In this document: positions 44,463 through 54,637 of the stretch, one piece after another | Numbering within the stretch: the stretch's first letter is position 1 | How the letters are laid out: each line of letters starts with the position of its first letter | Notes under the pieces: generated by a model | Told to the model about the DNA's origin: nothing | The model's database searches: none | The model's input: the letters and a program-made list of their open reading frames with translations, nothing else | Made by a program: the position numbers and the translations under genes | NCBI GenBank assembly: GCA_009996515.1 | Contig: JAACZV010000017.1 | Span: forward strand, 1-64,000 | Reading direction: 5' to 3' | Length of the DNA: 64,000 nt | Source: Comamonadaceae bacterium | GTDB taxonomy: Bacteria > Pseudomonadota > Gammaproteobacteria > Burkholderiales > Burkholderiaceae_C

Positions 44463-45998
44463 ATGAACCCGCCCTCCCTGCTGATCCTGGCCTGCGCGCT
44501 GCTGCCCGCGGCCCTGATGCTGGCCGCCGTGCCGCACCGGCGTGGCGCGCCCGCCGCGCCGGCCTGGCGGCGCTTCCGGATGCTGGCCGGGCTGGCGCTG
44601 GCCGGCACGCTGGCCAGCCTGGTGGCGCAGTTCGCGGTCCCGGCGGCGGTGGCCCTGCCGGCCGGCCTGGGCGTCACGCGGGCCGGTGCCTGGGTGGCGG
44701 TGCTGGTGCAGCTGCTCGGCACCACCATCGCGGCCTTCTCCTCGCGCTATCTCGATGGCGAGCCCGGCCAGCCCCGCTACATGGCCGCCCTGGGCGGCGT
44801 GCTGGCCGCGGTGCACCTGCTGCTGCTGGCCGACCACTGGCTGCTGCTGATCGCCGCCTGGACGGCCGTGGGCCTGGCCCTGCAGCAGCTGCTGTGCTTC
44901 TACACCGACCGTCCCTTCGCGCTGCTGGCCGCGCACAAGAAGCGCGTGGCTGACCGTCTGGCCGACGGGCTGCTGGTGGCCGCCGCAGCCCTGGCCTGGC
45001 ATCAGGTGGGCTCGGGTTCGCTGTCGGCCCTGTGGCAGACGCTGGCGGCCGGCCCGGCGGCCTGGCCGCTGCAGGCCAGCGCGGTCTGCCTGGCGCTGGC
45101 CGTGGTGCTGCGCACCGCGCTGCTGCCGGTGCATGGCTGGCTGATCCAGGTGATGGAGGCGCCCACGCCGGTATCGGCCCTGCTGCATGCGGGCGTCATC
45201 AACCTCGGCGGCTTCGTGCTGATCCGCTTCGCGCCGCTGCTGGAGGCCGCGCCGGCGGCCCGCTGGCTGCTGGTGGGCGCCGGCCTGCTGACGGCGGTGC
45301 TGGCCGGGCTGGTGATGCTGACCCGCATCAGCATCAAGGTGCGGCTGGCCTGGTCGACCGTGGCCCAGATGGGCTTCATGGTGATGGAGTGCGGGCTGGG
45401 CCTGTACACCCTGGCGCTGCTGCACCTACTGGGCCACTCGCTCTACAAGGCTCATGCCTTCCTGGCGGCCTCGGGCGCGGTGGCAGACACCCGGCTGCGC
45501 CTGATGCGCGGCAGCGCGGCGCCGTCACTCGTCAGCGTCGTCGTCGCGCCGCTGGTGGCGGGCGCCGTGCTGTGGGCGGTGCTGTCGGCCGTGGCGCGGG
45601 TCCTTCCCGGGGTCGGCTGGCCGGCGTGGTGGACGGCCGTGCTGGCCTTGGCCTGGGCGCCGCTGCTTTGGCTGCCGTCCCGGCGCCATCCCGATGCGCC
45701 GACGGGCTGGCAGGGGGCGCTGGCCGGTGCCGGCATGGTGGCCGGCCTGGGGCTGGCGGCCTGCGTGGGCCATGCCCTGCCCTTCGGCCTGAGCGACGCG
45801 CCGCTGGCGGCTGCCGGCTGGGTGGCCCTGGCGGGCATGGCCCTGCTTTACCTGGGCCTGATGCTGATGCAGACGCGCGCCCAGCTGCTGTCGGGCTGGC
45901 GCCGCTGGAGCTATGCGGGCTTCTATGTCGACGAATTCGTGACCCGGGCGGCCCTGCGCCTGTGGCCGGCGCGCTGGACCCCCGCCGCCGCGCATTGA
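44463..45998 (+). CDS. dabB: Inorganic carbon transporter subunit DabB (NuoL-like)
   Basis: 511 residues with about 12-14 predicted TM helices. It belongs to the proton-conducting antiporter family (NuoL/MrpA-like), with HKKRVADRLADGLLV, LLPVHGWLIQVMEAPTPVSALLHAGVINLGGFVLIR and LAWSTVAQMGFMVMECGLGLYTLALLHLLGHSLYKAHAFL. In the DAB complex this subunit supplies the cation gradient that energises DabA. It is first in a tight pair with dabA, 20 bp apart. Confidence 0.92.
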   Translation: MNPPSLLILACALLPAALMLAAVPHRRGAPAAPAWRRFRMLAGLALAGTLASLVAQFAVPAAVALPAGLGVTRAGAWVAVLVQLLGTTIAAFSSRYLDGEPGQPRYMAALGGVLAAVHLLLLADHWLLLIAAWTAVGLALQQLLCFYTDRPFALLAAHKKRVADRLADGLLVAAAALAWHQVGSGSLSALWQTLAAGPAAWPLQASAVCLALAVVLRTALLPVHGWLIQVMEAPTPVSALLHAGVINLGGFVLIRFAPLLEAAPAARWLLVGAGLLTAVLAGLVMLTRISIKVRLAWSTVAQMGFMVMECGLGLYTLALLHLLGHSLYKAHAFLAASGAVADTRLRLMRGSAAPSLVSVVVAPLVAGAVLWAVLSAVARVLPGVGWPAWWTAVLALAWAPLLWLPSRRHPDAPTGWQGALAGAGMVAGLGLAACVGHALPFGLSDAPLAAAGWVALAGMALLYLGLMLMQTRAQLLSGWRRWSYAGFYVDEFVTRAALRLWPARWTPAAAH

Positions 45999-46018
45999 CC
46001 TGAACCGAGGACCTGTCC

Positions 46019-48571
46019 ATGGACTTGCTGACCCCCCCTCGCGGCGCGCGCGCCGTTGCGCTGCAGCACGGCCCGGCCGTGGCGGCGGAGGCCCACTTCG
46101 ACACCCGCGTCGAGGCCGCCTGCGACCAGGCCTGCCGTGCCATCGCGCCCGCCTGGCCGCTGGACCGCGCGATCGCCGTCAACCCGCATTGGGAACGCAT
46201 CGGGCTCAGCGTGCGCCAGGTGGCCGCGCGCATGGCCGTGCTGGGCGGCATCGCGGTGTTCCCGCCGCGCCAGACCCTGCAGCAGGCCTGGGCCAGCGGC
46301 CGCATCCGCCCCGCCGACCTGCAGGAGGCACTGGCCCGCCAGCCGGCCGCCCAGGCCGCCGGCCTGGATGCCGCGCGGGCGGTCGCCGCGCTGGCCCAGG
46401 CGCGCGCCCTGCCGCAACTGCCGCTGCTCATCGACGTGCTCGACGACGACGCCGAGGGGCGCTCGCGCCTGTCCTGGCGGCAGGCCATCACGCATCAGGT
46501 GAGCCAGGTCTGCGCCGCCTACTTCGACCACCACCAGGCCGATTGGCAGCCCGAGCGAGGTGCCGGCCTCTACGCCTTCTGGCGCGACACCGTGGCCCAC
46601 GACCATGGCATCGGCGTGCTGATGGGCCTGCCCGACCTGGCCCGCGGCATCGCCGCGCTGCCGGCCACCCGCGAGGAGGCCGAGCGCTGGGTGTTGCGCC
46701 GCCTGGGCCTGCCGGCCGAGGCCTGGGCCGACTACCTGGAGGCCGTGCTGCTCACCGTCAATGGCTGGGCGTCCTGGTGTGCCTACCTCGGCTGGGAGGC
46801 GCGCCAGCAGGGCCGCGGCGATGCCCATCTGCGCGACCTGCTCGCGATCCGGCTGGCCTGGGGTGCCCTGCTGCTGGAGTGCCGCGACGACCAGGCCGCG
46901 CAGCGCGCCTTCGCGGCCCTGCAGGTGCAGTGGGAATGCGCGGCCGAGCGGCTGGCAGGCGCCGAGGCCGCCCTGGTGGTGGACGAGGTCTGGCAGACCG
47001 CCTACGAGCTGGGCTACCAGCGCGACCTCGCCAGGCGGCTGCAGGCGGTGGCGCCGCTGCCGGCGGACGGCACCGGCCCCACGGTGGAGGTGCAGGCCGC
47101 CTTCTGCATCGACGTGCGCAGCGAACCCCTGCGCCGCGCGCTCGAGGCGGCCTGGCCCGGCGTGCAGACGGTCGGCTTCGCGGGCTTCTTCGGCCTGCCG
47201 GTGGCCTACACGCCGCTGGCCACCGAGGCCCGGCGGCCGCAGCTGCCCGGCCTGCTCGCGCCCGCGCTGGAAGTGACCGAGCAGATGGCCTGCGGCATGG
47301 CCGACTTCGGTTCGGCCGGTGCGCGGCTGCAGGCCCTGGCGCGCCGGCAGCGGCTGCAGCGGTTCGCGCGCGCGCAGCGCTGGAGTGCGAGCAGCCGCTG
47401 GCCGAACGCCGCCTTCTCGTCCGTCGAGGCGGTGGGCGCGGGCTACCTGGGCCGGCTCACGCAGTGGCTGCGCCCGTCCGCTGCCGCCCGCCGCTCGCCG
47501 GACGGTGCGGGCCTGTCGCCCCGCTACCGCCCGCTGTGCCGGCCGGTGCTGGCGGGCCTGGATGTGGCGGCCAAGGTGGACCTGGCCGTGCGCGTGCTGC
47601 ACACCATGGGCGTGGACCGCAGCCTGGCGCCGCTGCTGGTGCTGGTCGGCCATGGCAGCCAGAGCGCCAACAACGCCCAGGCCGCAGCCCTGGACTGCGG
47701 CGCCTGCTGCGGCCAGACCGGCGAGGTCAATGCCCGCGCGCTGGCGCGGCTGCTGAACGAGGCCGAGGTGCAGGCCGGCCTGCGGGTGCGCGGCATTCCG
47801 GTGCCGGCCGACATGGCGGTTGTCGCGGCCCTCCACAACACCACCACCGACGAGATCGAGGCCTTCGACCTTGACCTGCTGCCGGCTGGCGGCCGTGCAC
47901 GTTGGGCCCGCCTGGCGACGGTGTGGGTGCAGGCGGGCGACCAGGTGCGCCGGGAACGCGCCCCGTCCCTGGGCCTGGACCCGCGCACGCCGCATGCCGC
48001 CCTGCTCGACCAGCTGCGCCGCCGCGCCAACGACGGCGCCCAGACCCGCCCCGAGTGGGGCCTGACCGGCAATGCCGCCTTCCTGATCGCACCGCGGGCC
48101 CGCAGCCAGGGCGCCGTGCTCGACGGCCGCGTCTTCCTGCACGACTACGACGTCGCCAACGATGCCGACGGCAGCGTGCTGGAGCTGCTGATGACGGCTC
48201 CGATGCTGGTGACGCACTGGATCAACTGGCAATACCACGCCTCCACCTGCGACCCGCAGCGCCTGGGCAGCGGCAACAAGCTGCTGCACAACGTGGTGGG
48301 CGGGCGCATCGGCCTGTTCGAAGGCAACGGCGGCGACCTGCGCATCGGCCTGGCCCGCCAGTCCCTGCATGACGGCGAGCGCTGGCGCCACGAGCCGCTG
48401 CGGCTGACCGTCATCATCGACGCGCCGGCCGCGGCCATCGAGCGCGTCATCGCCAGGCATGCCGCCGTGGCCCAGCTGCTGCACAACGACTGGCTGCACC
48501 TGTGGCGGTTTGCCGAGGGCGCCGGCTTCCAGCGCTATCAGCGGGGTCAATGGGAGGCGGTGGCGGCCTGA
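46019..48571 (+). CDS. dabA: Inorganic carbon transporter subunit DabA (DUF2309)
   Basis: 850 residues, full length for DabA (UPF0753/DUF2309). The zinc/carbonic-anhydrase-like site is intact: Cys363 and Asp365 in AFCIDVRSEPLRR, His545 in VGHGSQSANN, and Cys560 in LDCGACCG. The His-to-Cys gap of 15 residues is the same as in the characterised Halothiobacillus protein. With DabB it hydrates CO2 to trapped bicarbonate using the membrane gradient. No RuBisCO gene is visible, so here it may feed carboxylases of a heterotroph, or autotrophy genes may lie elsewhere. Confidence 0.93.
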   Translation: MDLLTPPRGARAVALQHGPAVAAEAHFDTRVEAACDQACRAIAPAWPLDRAIAVNPHWERIGLSVRQVAARMAVLGGIAVFPPRQTLQQAWASGRIRPADLQEALARQPAAQAAGLDAARAVAALAQARALPQLPLLIDVLDDDAEGRSRLSWRQAITHQVSQVCAAYFDHHQADWQPERGAGLYAFWRDTVAHDHGIGVLMGLPDLARGIAALPATREEAERWVLRRLGLPAEAWADYLEAVLLTVNGWASWCAYLGWEARQQGRGDAHLRDLLAIRLAWGALLLECRDDQAAQRAFAALQVQWECAAERLAGAEAALVVDEVWQTAYELGYQRDLARRLQAVAPLPADGTGPTVEVQAAFCIDVRSEPLRRALEAAWPGVQTVGFAGFFGLPVAYTPLATEARRPQLPGLLAPALEVTEQMACGMADFGSAGARLQALARRQRLQRFARAQRWSASSRWPNAAFSSVEAVGAGYLGRLTQWLRPSAAARRSPDGAGLSPRYRPLCRPVLAGLDVAAKVDLAVRVLHTMGVDRSLAPLLVLVGHGSQSANNAQAAALDCGACCGQTGEVNARALARLLNEAEVQAGLRVRGIPVPADMAVVAALHNTTTDEIEAFDLDLLPAGGRARWARLATVWVQAGDQVRRERAPSLGLDPRTPHAALLDQLRRRANDGAQTRPEWGLTGNAAFLIAPRARSQGAVLDGRVFLHDYDVANDADGSVLELLMTAPMLVTHWINWQYHASTCDPQRLGSGNKLLHNVVGGRIGLFEGNGGDLRIGLARQSLHDGERWRHEPLRLTVIIDAPAAAIERVIARHAAVAQLLHNDWLHLWRFAEGAGFQRYQRGQWEAVAA

Positions 48572-48608
48572 GCTCGCCGGCGCCACCGGGAGCGGGCACC
48601 ATAGCGGC

Positions 48609-48830
48609 ATGGACACCTTGCAAGCCCTCGAACAGCGCATCACCGACCTTGAGATCAAGGCCAGCTTCGCCGAAGACACCGTGGAACAGCTCAACCAGGT
48701 CGTCGTGCGCCAGCAGGCCCAGATCGACCGCCTGGTGCGCGAGCTCGTCGAGTTGCGCGACCGCGCCGCGGCGTCGACCGAGCCGGGGGGCGTGCGCAGC
48801 CTGCGCGACGAGCTGCCGCCGCACTACTGA
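48609..48830 (+). CDS. slyX: SlyX family protein
   Basis: 73 residues, canonical SlyX: LEQRITDLEIKASFAEDTVEQLNQVVVRQQAQIDRLVREL (a continuous coiled coil) and the end SLRDELPPHY. Small cytoplasmic protein of unknown role. It starts 37 bp after dabA on the same strand; co-transcription is possible. Confidence 0.92.
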   Translation: MDTLQALEQRITDLEIKASFAEDTVEQLNQVVVRQQAQIDRLVRELVELRDRAAASTEPGGVRSLRDELPPHY

Positions 48831-48955
48831 CGGTGCCCGCCCGCCCGGCCTGGGCCAACCGTCGTACGGATGTATCCGGCGGCCCCCTGAGCTGAAGCAT
48901 TGCTGCTGCTCAGGTGGAGTGTTAAAAAAATCCGCTCACTTCAAGTGGTGCTGCC

Positions 48956-49657
48956 ATGAAGACACCCGTTCTGCAGTCCATCACCCTGGCGTCGCTGACG
49001 GTCGGTTCCATGGGCGGCGCCGAGGCCGCGCTGGTTGCGCCCAGCTTCAGCTGCCTCGACGCCGCGGCGCCCGCGGCAGGCGGCACGGTCAGCTGGCCCT
49101 ACTCGAGCACGACGGCACCCACGCTGACCTTCGACTTCTTCGACAACAGCGCCACCCCCGACGTCACGTCCCGGCTCGACTGCAGCGGCGGCGTGTTTTC
49201 CGAGCATGTGGTGGCGCGCAAGTCCGGCGAGGGGCAGAAGGACTTCCTCAAGGTCACGCTGACCGAGGTGCTGGTGGCCGGCTTCAGCCCGGCCAGCACC
49301 GACCATCTCAAGCTCGGCTTCACGCAGGTGCTGGGCGAGCTGGTGAACGGCGTGCAGACCTACGACGCCTACTGGGACATCACCGGGGACTACCTGCTCA
49401 GCAACTTCGATGGCGGCTTCGTCCCGTCGACGAACTTCCTGGGCATCAAGCTGCACACCACGCAGAAGTTCGACGGGCTGTCGTCGCTGAAGTACGACTA
49501 CGACAGCCACACGCTGATGTTCACTGCCGAGATGCAGCAGGTGGGCGGTGAGTTGAGCTTCACCAGCAGCCCGTTCGTCGTCGACGAGCCCGCCACTCTG
49601 GCGCTGCTGGGCAGCGGCCTGCTGGGCGCTGCGCTGGGCCGGCGTCGCCGCTGGTAA
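48956..49657 (+). CDS. PEP-CTERM sorting domain protein
   Basis: 233 residues. An N-terminal signal peptide (LASLTVGSMGGAEAA) is followed by a beta-rich secreted domain of unknown type. The C-terminus is the PEP-CTERM signal: EPATLALLGSGLLGAALGRRRRW (Glu-Pro, hydrophobic helix, basic tail). Such proteins are processed by an exosortase and exported with exopolysaccharide. No exosortase gene is in this window. The 125-bp upstream gap has an AT-rich GTTAAAAAAATCC segment but no clear promoter. Confidence 0.85.
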   Translation: MKTPVLQSITLASLTVGSMGGAEAALVAPSFSCLDAAAPAAGGTVSWPYSSTTAPTLTFDFFDNSATPDVTSRLDCSGGVFSEHVVARKSGEGQKDFLKVTLTEVLVAGFSPASTDHLKLGFTQVLGELVNGVQTYDAYWDITGDYLLSNFDGGFVPSTNFLGIKLHTTQKFDGLSSLKYDYDSHTLMFTAEMQQVGGELSFTSSPFVVDEPATLALLGSGLLGAALGRRRRW

Positions 49658-49674
49658 GCCGCATCGGCCCGGGC

Positions 49675-51180
49675 GTGCAAGCCACCGCCTACGACCAGGT
49701 CCGGTATCCGGGCAAGTTCTATCCCCAGGCCTCGGCCGACAGGCTGGCCACCCTGGGGCGTCTTTGCGGGCTGCAGACGATCTTGCCCGCGCAATGCCGC
49801 CTGCTGGAGCTGGGCTGTGGCGATGGCGGCAACCTGATTCCGCAGGCACTGGCCTTTCCGCAGGCGCGCTTCGTCGGCGTCGATCTCGCGGCGTCCGCGA
49901 TCGAGGACGGCCGGCGCATGATCGCCGCGCTGGGGCTGGCCAATGTCGAGCTGCAGGTGGCCGACATCGCCGGCTTCGACCCCGGGCCCCAGCCCTTCGA
50001 CTACATCGTTGCGCATGGCGTGCTGTCCTGGGTGCCCGAGGCGGTGCGGCGGGCGCTGATCGCGCTGTGCGGCCGGCTGCTCTCGCCCCGCGGCGTCGCC
50101 TATGTCAGCTATAGCGCGCTGCCCGGCGGCTATCTCAGGAATGTGCCGCGCGACCTGATGCGCTTTCACACCCGCGCCATCACGGAGCCTCAGTCGCGTG
50201 TGCGTGCGGCCCGTGCGGCGGTGGACTTCATGCTGGCGGCGGTGCCGGGCAATGGCTTCGCCCGCGAGCTGATCGAGCGCGAGATGGCGGGCTTCGAGGG
50301 CAAGGACTATTTCCTGCTGCACGACCTGCTGGCCGACGAGAACGACCCGCTGTACTTCCTGGATTTCATCGACGCCGCCACCGAACGCGGCCTGCAGTTC
50401 CTGGCCGAGGCGGAGTTCGGCGCGATGTCGACGGCCGCCTACCCGGCGGCGGTGCGGCAGCAGCTCGACGCCATGCCCAGGCTGGCGCGCGAGCAATACA
50501 TCGACTTCCTGCAACTGCGCCGTTTCCGCCAGACCCTGCTGTGCCGCAGCGGGCAGGCGGTGGATCTCGCGGTGACGGTCGAGCGCCTGGCCGAGCTGCA
50601 GTTCTCCAGCGGGCTGCGGCCCCTGCGCCCCGATGCCGACGCGCGCGATGCGGCGGCGCTGGAGTTCCGCCACCCCTACCAGGGCAGCTTCCGGGCGGAG
50701 GAGCCGGCCGCCAAGGCGCTGGCCCTGGTGCTGGCGGGCGGCGACCGGGGCGGCATGGATTTCGCGGCCCTGGAGTCCGGCGTGGCGCAGTCGCTGGGGC
50801 CGGCCGCGGCGGCCGACGGCGGCCTGCGCCCGGCGCTCGTGCAGGGCTTGCTGTCGCTGTACGCCCGCGACTTCGTCGAGATCCACGCGGCGCGCTGGGA
50901 TTTCTGCGCCACGGTGAGCGACCGGCCCTGCGCCAGCCTCCATGCGCGCCTGCTGGCCGAGCGCGGCGCCCCCGTGGTCAATGCCAGGCATGGCACTTTC
51001 CTGCTGCCGTCGGCCGGCTTGCGCCGCCTGGTCATGCTGCTCGACGGCACGCGCCACGTCGACGAGCTGCTGGACGCCTGGGCGGCCGTGACGCCACCGG
51101 CCGAGCGCGAGGGCCTGAGCCCGGCATCGCTGCAGCGGCGCCTGCAGTTGCTGGCGGAGAACGCGCTGCTGGTCGGCTGA
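49675..51180 (+). CDS. Class I SAM-dependent methyltransferase with regulatory domain
   Basis: 501 residues from a GTG start. The N-terminal Rossmann methyltransferase has LLELGCGDGGNLIPQA (motif I), FVGVDLAASAIEDGR and VAHGVLSWVP. The C-terminal 300 residues match the methyltransferase regulatory domain (FLLHDLLADENDPLYFLDFID, LQLRRFRQTLLCR) and end in a helical segment. Substrate unknown. It starts 17 bp after the PEP-CTERM gene with no clear ribosome-binding site, so the start is less certain than the family. Confidence 0.8.
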   Translation: MQATAYDQVRYPGKFYPQASADRLATLGRLCGLQTILPAQCRLLELGCGDGGNLIPQALAFPQARFVGVDLAASAIEDGRRMIAALGLANVELQVADIAGFDPGPQPFDYIVAHGVLSWVPEAVRRALIALCGRLLSPRGVAYVSYSALPGGYLRNVPRDLMRFHTRAITEPQSRVRAARAAVDFMLAAVPGNGFARELIEREMAGFEGKDYFLLHDLLADENDPLYFLDFIDAATERGLQFLAEAEFGAMSTAAYPAAVRQQLDAMPRLAREQYIDFLQLRRFRQTLLCRSGQAVDLAVTVERLAELQFSSGLRPLRPDADARDAAALEFRHPYQGSFRAEEPAAKALALVLAGGDRGGMDFAALESGVAQSLGPAAAADGGLRPALVQGLLSLYARDFVEIHAARWDFCATVSDRPCASLHARLLAERGAPVVNARHGTFLLPSAGLRRLVMLLDGTRHVDELLDAWAAVTPPAEREGLSPASLQRRLQLLAENALLVG

Positions 51181-51199
51181 GCCGGCCGCGCCGGGTCGC

Positions 51200-51685
51200 T
51201 CAGGGCTCGCCGTCCCAGTAGTCCAGCCCCGCCTCGCGGCGCTGCAGCAGCCGCAGACCGGGCGCGAAGCTGCCGACCTTGCCGGAGTCGGGGTAGACGC
51301 AGATCTCCGGCTCCTGCTGCGTGCTGATGCTGAGGTAGTGCAGCGGCGCGTCCGAGCTGTTGAGGATGTGGTGCGGGTAGTCCGGCCCCGCCGGGATGGT
51401 GATGACGTCGCCGGCCCGGATGGGCAGCAGCTCGCCCGCCACGCGCAGCGTGCCCTGGCCCTGCAGGATGATGAACATCTCCTCCTCGCCGTGGTGGAAG
51501 TGGTAGGGGCAGCTCTGCCGGCCGGGGGCGACGATGTCGAAGCTCGCGCCCAGCTGCCGGGCGGCCGTGCCACGGGTCAGCGAGGCGGTCTCGCTGTCGT
51601 AGCGGGGCGGGCGCAGGAAGCGCTCGCGCGGCGCGTCGTTGAAATTGCGGATCAGGCGCTCGCGCAACTCGGCAGCTGTGGGCAT
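51200..51685 (-). CDS. Cupin domain-containing protein
   Basis: 161 residues from ATG 51685, which is preceded by AGGAG. The single cupin has motif 1 [21 protein letters not shown] (two His, Glu) and motif 2 [12 protein letters not shown] (His), so a bound metal is likely. Function unknown; the family includes sugar-modifying and regulatory proteins. It is divergent from recQ across 29 bp. A longer frame from 51739 would overlap recQ and lacks a ribosome-binding site. Confidence 0.8.
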   Translation of the reverse strand: MPTAAELRERLIRNFNDAPRERFLRPPRYDSETASLTRGTAARQLGASFDIVAPGRQSCPYHFHHGEEEMFIILQGQGTLRVAGELLPIRAGDVITIPAGPDYPHHILNSSDAPLHYLSISTQQEPEICVYPDSGKVGSFAPGLRLLQRREAGLDYWDGEP

Positions 51686-51714
51686 GGGAAGGCTCCTGGG
51701 ACAATGGCGGTCGA

Positions 51715-53604
51715 ATGAATCCGCCCGCGCATCTTCCAAGCCCCACCGACGACCTGCAATCCGCCGCGCGCCAGGTGCTGTCAGCAGTCTTCGGCTACAC
51801 CGCCTTCCGCGGCCAGCAGGCCGACATCGTCGAGCAGGTGGCCGCGGGCGGCGATGCGCTGGTGCTGATGCCCACGGGCGGGGGCAAGAGCCTGTGCTAT
51901 CAGGTGCCGGCCATCCTGCGCCACCAGCGCCAGCAGGGCGTCGCGGTGGTCGTCAGCCCGCTGATCGCGCTGATGCACGACCAGGTCGGCGCGCTGGAGG
52001 AGGCCGGCGTGCATGCGGCCTTCCTGAACTCCAGCCTGACCGGCGAGGAGGCCAGCCGCATCGAGCGCGAGATGATGAGCGGGCGGCTGACGCTGCTGTA
52101 CGCCGCACCGGAGCGCATCACGACGCCGCGCTTCCTGGCCCAGCTGAGCTCGCTGCACGAGCGCGGCCTGCTGTCCATGTTCGCCATCGACGAGGCGCAT
52201 TGCGTCAGCCAGTGGGGGCACGACTTCCGCTCGGAGTACCTGCAGCTCAGCCTGCTGCACGAGCGCTTCCCCGACGTGCCGCGCATCGCGCTGACGGCCA
52301 CGGCCGACGAGCTCACGCGCGCCGACATCATCGAGCGGCTGCAGCTGCAGGACGCGCGCGTCTTCATCAGCAGCTTCGACCGGCCCAACATCCGCTACCT
52401 CATCGTCGAGAAGAACGGCTCGCCGCGCGAGCAGCTGTTGCGCTTCATCACCGACGAGCACGAGGGCGAGGCCGGCGTCGTCTACTGCCAGAGCCGCAAG
52501 AAGGTCGAGGAGACCGCGCAGTGGCTGCAGAGCGAGGGCCTGAACGCGCTGCCCTACCACGCGGGCCTGGACGCCGACATGCGCCGCCGTCACCAGGACC
52601 GCTTCCTGCGCGAGGACGGGCTCATCATGGTGGCCACCATCGCCTTCGGTATGGGCATAGACAAGCCCGATGTGCGCTTTGTCGCCCACCTGGATCTGCC
52701 CAAGAACATCGAGGCCTACTACCAGGAAACCGGCCGCGCCGGCCGCGACGGCGCGCCGGCCGAGGCCTGGATGACTTACGGCCTGGCCGACGTCGTCAAC
52801 CAGCGCCGCATGATCGACGAGAGCCCGGCCGACGAGGTCTTCAAGCAGGGCCAGCGCGGCAAGCTGGACGCGCTGCTGGCGCTGGCCGAGGCGACCGACT
52901 GCCGGCGCGTGCGGCTGCTGGCCTACTTCGGCGAGGCGTCGACGCCCTGCGGCAACTGCGACAACTGCCTGCACCCGCCGGCGACCTGGGACGGCACCGA
53001 GGCAGCGCGCAAGCTGCTCTCCTGCATCTACCGCTTCCACCAGCGCGGCGAGCGCTTCGGCGCCGGCCATCTCATCGACGTGCTGCGCGGCAAGGCCACG
53101 GACAAGACGCGCCAGTACGGCCACGAGTCGCTGTCCACCTGGGGCGTCGGCGCCGAGCTGTCGGAGCAGCAGTGGCGGGCCGTGCTGCGCCAGCTGATCG
53201 CGCTGGGCCATGTGGCGGCCGAGGGCGAGTTCAACACGCTGGCCTTGCAGGACAGCGCCCGGGCCGTGCTCAAGGGCGAGGTGGAGATCCGGCTGCGCGA
53301 GGCCGAGGAGAAGAAGGCCAGGGGCCGTTCAAAGTCCGCGCGTGGCGGCGCCAGGCCCAAGGCCGATCCGGCGCTGGGCCTGGATGAGCAAGGCCAGGAG
53401 CGCTTCGAGGCGCTGAAGGCCTGGCGCTCCGAGGTGGCCAAGGAGCATGGGCTGCCGGCCTATGTGATCTTCCAGAACACGACGCTGGCCGAGATGGCCC
53501 GCGTCGTGCCGGGCGACCTCGCCGAGCTGGGCGAGATCAGCGGTGTGGGCGCGAAGAAGCTCGAGGCCTATGGCCGCGAGATCCTCCGCGTGCTGGGCCG
53601 CTAG
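51715..53604 (+). CDS. recQ: ATP-dependent DNA helicase RecQ
   Basis: 629 residues, typical RecQ length and order. Helicase core: Walker [17 protein letters not shown], motif [19 protein letters not shown], motif [15 protein letters not shown] domain: zinc-binding cysteines in [12 protein letters not shown] and [15 protein letters not shown] domain ([23 protein letters not shown]). It unwinds DNA 3'-5' in recombination and repair. ATG lies 29 bp from the divergent cupin start. Confidence 0.96.
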   Translation: MNPPAHLPSPTDDLQSAARQVLSAVFGYTAFRGQQADIVEQVAAGGDALVLMPTGGGKSLCYQVPAILRHQRQQGVAVVVSPLIALMHDQVGALEEAGVHAAFLNSSLTGEEASRIEREMMSGRLTLLYAAPERITTPRFLAQLSSLHERGLLSMFAIDEAHCVSQWGHDFRSEYLQLSLLHERFPDVPRIALTATADELTRADIIERLQLQDARVFISSFDRPNIRYLIVEKNGSPREQLLRFITDEHEGEAGVVYCQSRKKVEETAQWLQSEGLNALPYHAGLDADMRRRHQDRFLREDGLIMVATIAFGMGIDKPDVRFVAHLDLPKNIEAYYQETGRAGRDGAPAEAWMTYGLADVVNQRRMIDESPADEVFKQGQRGKLDALLALAEATDCRRVRLLAYFGEASTPCGNCDNCLHPPATWDGTEAARKLLSCIYRFHQRGERFGAGHLIDVLRGKATDKTRQYGHESLSTWGVGAELSEQQWRAVLRQLIALGHVAAEGEFNTLALQDSARAVLKGEVEIRLREAEEKKARGRSKSARGGARPKADPALGLDEQGQERFEALKAWRSEVAKEHGLPAYVIFQNTTLAEMARVVPGDLAELGEISGVGAKKLEAYGREILRVLGR

Positions 53605-53618
53605 CCCGGGCCGGCCGG

Positions 53619-54032
53619 TCAGCGCGCCAGCGCCTTGACCTCGACCGTGCTGCGCTGCTTTTCCTCGCCCTCGACGGTCAGCGTCAGCGGCACGGTCTCG
53701 CCGGCCTTGATGGGCGCCTTCAGGCCCATCAGCATGACGTGGTAGCTGCCGGGCTTGAGCGCCACGGCCTGGCCGGCCGGCAGTGCCAGCGCGTCGACGG
53801 CGCGCATCTTCATGACGCCGTCCTCCATCTTCATCTCGTGGATCTCGACCACGGCCGCCACCGGCGAGCTGGCCGCGACGACCTTGGCCGGCTGGGCCGA
53901 GGTCAGCTGCATGAAGGCGCCGGTGGCCTTTTGCGGCGCCACGGTGGCGCGCACCCAGGGGTCGTCGATCTTGACCTGGGCCTGGGCGGCGAGGGACAGG
54001 AACAGGGCGGAGGCGAACAGCAGGCGGTGCAT
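53619..54032 (-). CDS. Periplasmic copper chaperone PCu(A)C
   Basis: 137 residues with a signal peptide ([18 protein letters not shown]). The mature domain has [22 protein letters not shown], the Cu(I) ligands His and Met in [17 protein letters not shown], and [21 protein letters not shown]: the H(M)X10MX21HXM type of site. It delivers copper, probably to cytochrome oxidase CuA. Convergent with recQ, 14 bp apart. Confidence 0.92.
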   Translation of the reverse strand: MHRLLFASALFLSLAAQAQVKIDDPWVRATVAPQKATGAFMQLTSAQPAKVVAASSPVAAVVEIHEMKMEDGVMKMRAVDALALPAGQAVALKPGSYHVMLMGLKAPIKAGETVPLTLTVEGEEKQRSTVEVKALAR

Positions 54033-54094
54033 GGCGGGGGTTTCAACAACGACAGGACCGCCATTGTGCGGCCGGCGGATGCCGCCCACGGGAG

Positions 54095-54538
54095 CTAGGG
54101 CTTGATCTCGGGCTCGGCCAGCAGCGCCAGCAGCTGCAGCGACTCCTGCCAGCCCATGGTGCAGGCCTCCACCGGGATCATGGCCGGGATGCCCTCCTGC
54201 ACGACACGCATCTCGGTGCCGCAGAACACCGCCTTGAGCTCGACCGTGGTCGTCATCTCGCCGGGCAGGTTGGGGTCGTCGAAGACGGCCGTGTAGCGCA
54301 GCTTCTGGCCGGGCACCAGCTCCAGGTAGCGGCCGCCGAAGCCGTGGCTGGCGTCGGTGGTCAGGTTGGTGAAGGACATCTTGTAGGTGCCGCCCACGCG
54401 GGCGTCCATCTCGTGGACGGTGCCGGTGAAGCCATGCGGCGGCAGCCACTTGGCCATCGCGGCGGGTGTCGTGAAGGCGCGGTAGAGGCGTTCGGGCGGG
54501 CAGCGCAGCACGCGATGCAGCGTGACGGTGTGGTTCAT
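54095..54538 (-). CDS. SRPBCC family protein (AHSA1-like)
   Basis: 147 residues with the Aha1 C-terminal/START-like helix-grip fold: [48 protein letters not shown] and [19 protein letters not shown]. Proteins of this kind bind hydrophobic ligands; the specific role is unknown. It is divergent from kup across 99 bp. Confidence 0.87.
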   Translation of the reverse strand: MNHTVTLHRVLRCPPERLYRAFTTPAAMAKWLPPHGFTGTVHEMDARVGGTYKMSFTNLTTDASHGFGGRYLELVPGQKLRYTAVFDDPNLPGEMTTTVELKAVFCGTEMRVVQEGIPAMIPVEACTMGWQESLQLLALLAEPEIKP

Positions 54539-54637
54539 GGCGGGCTCCTTGAGGCAGGGGGGCTGTCCCCCACCCACTCGACGATCAGACCCCGGCAGAA
54601 TCGACCTCACCAAGTCCGGAAAAACCCGGCCCAGCCC

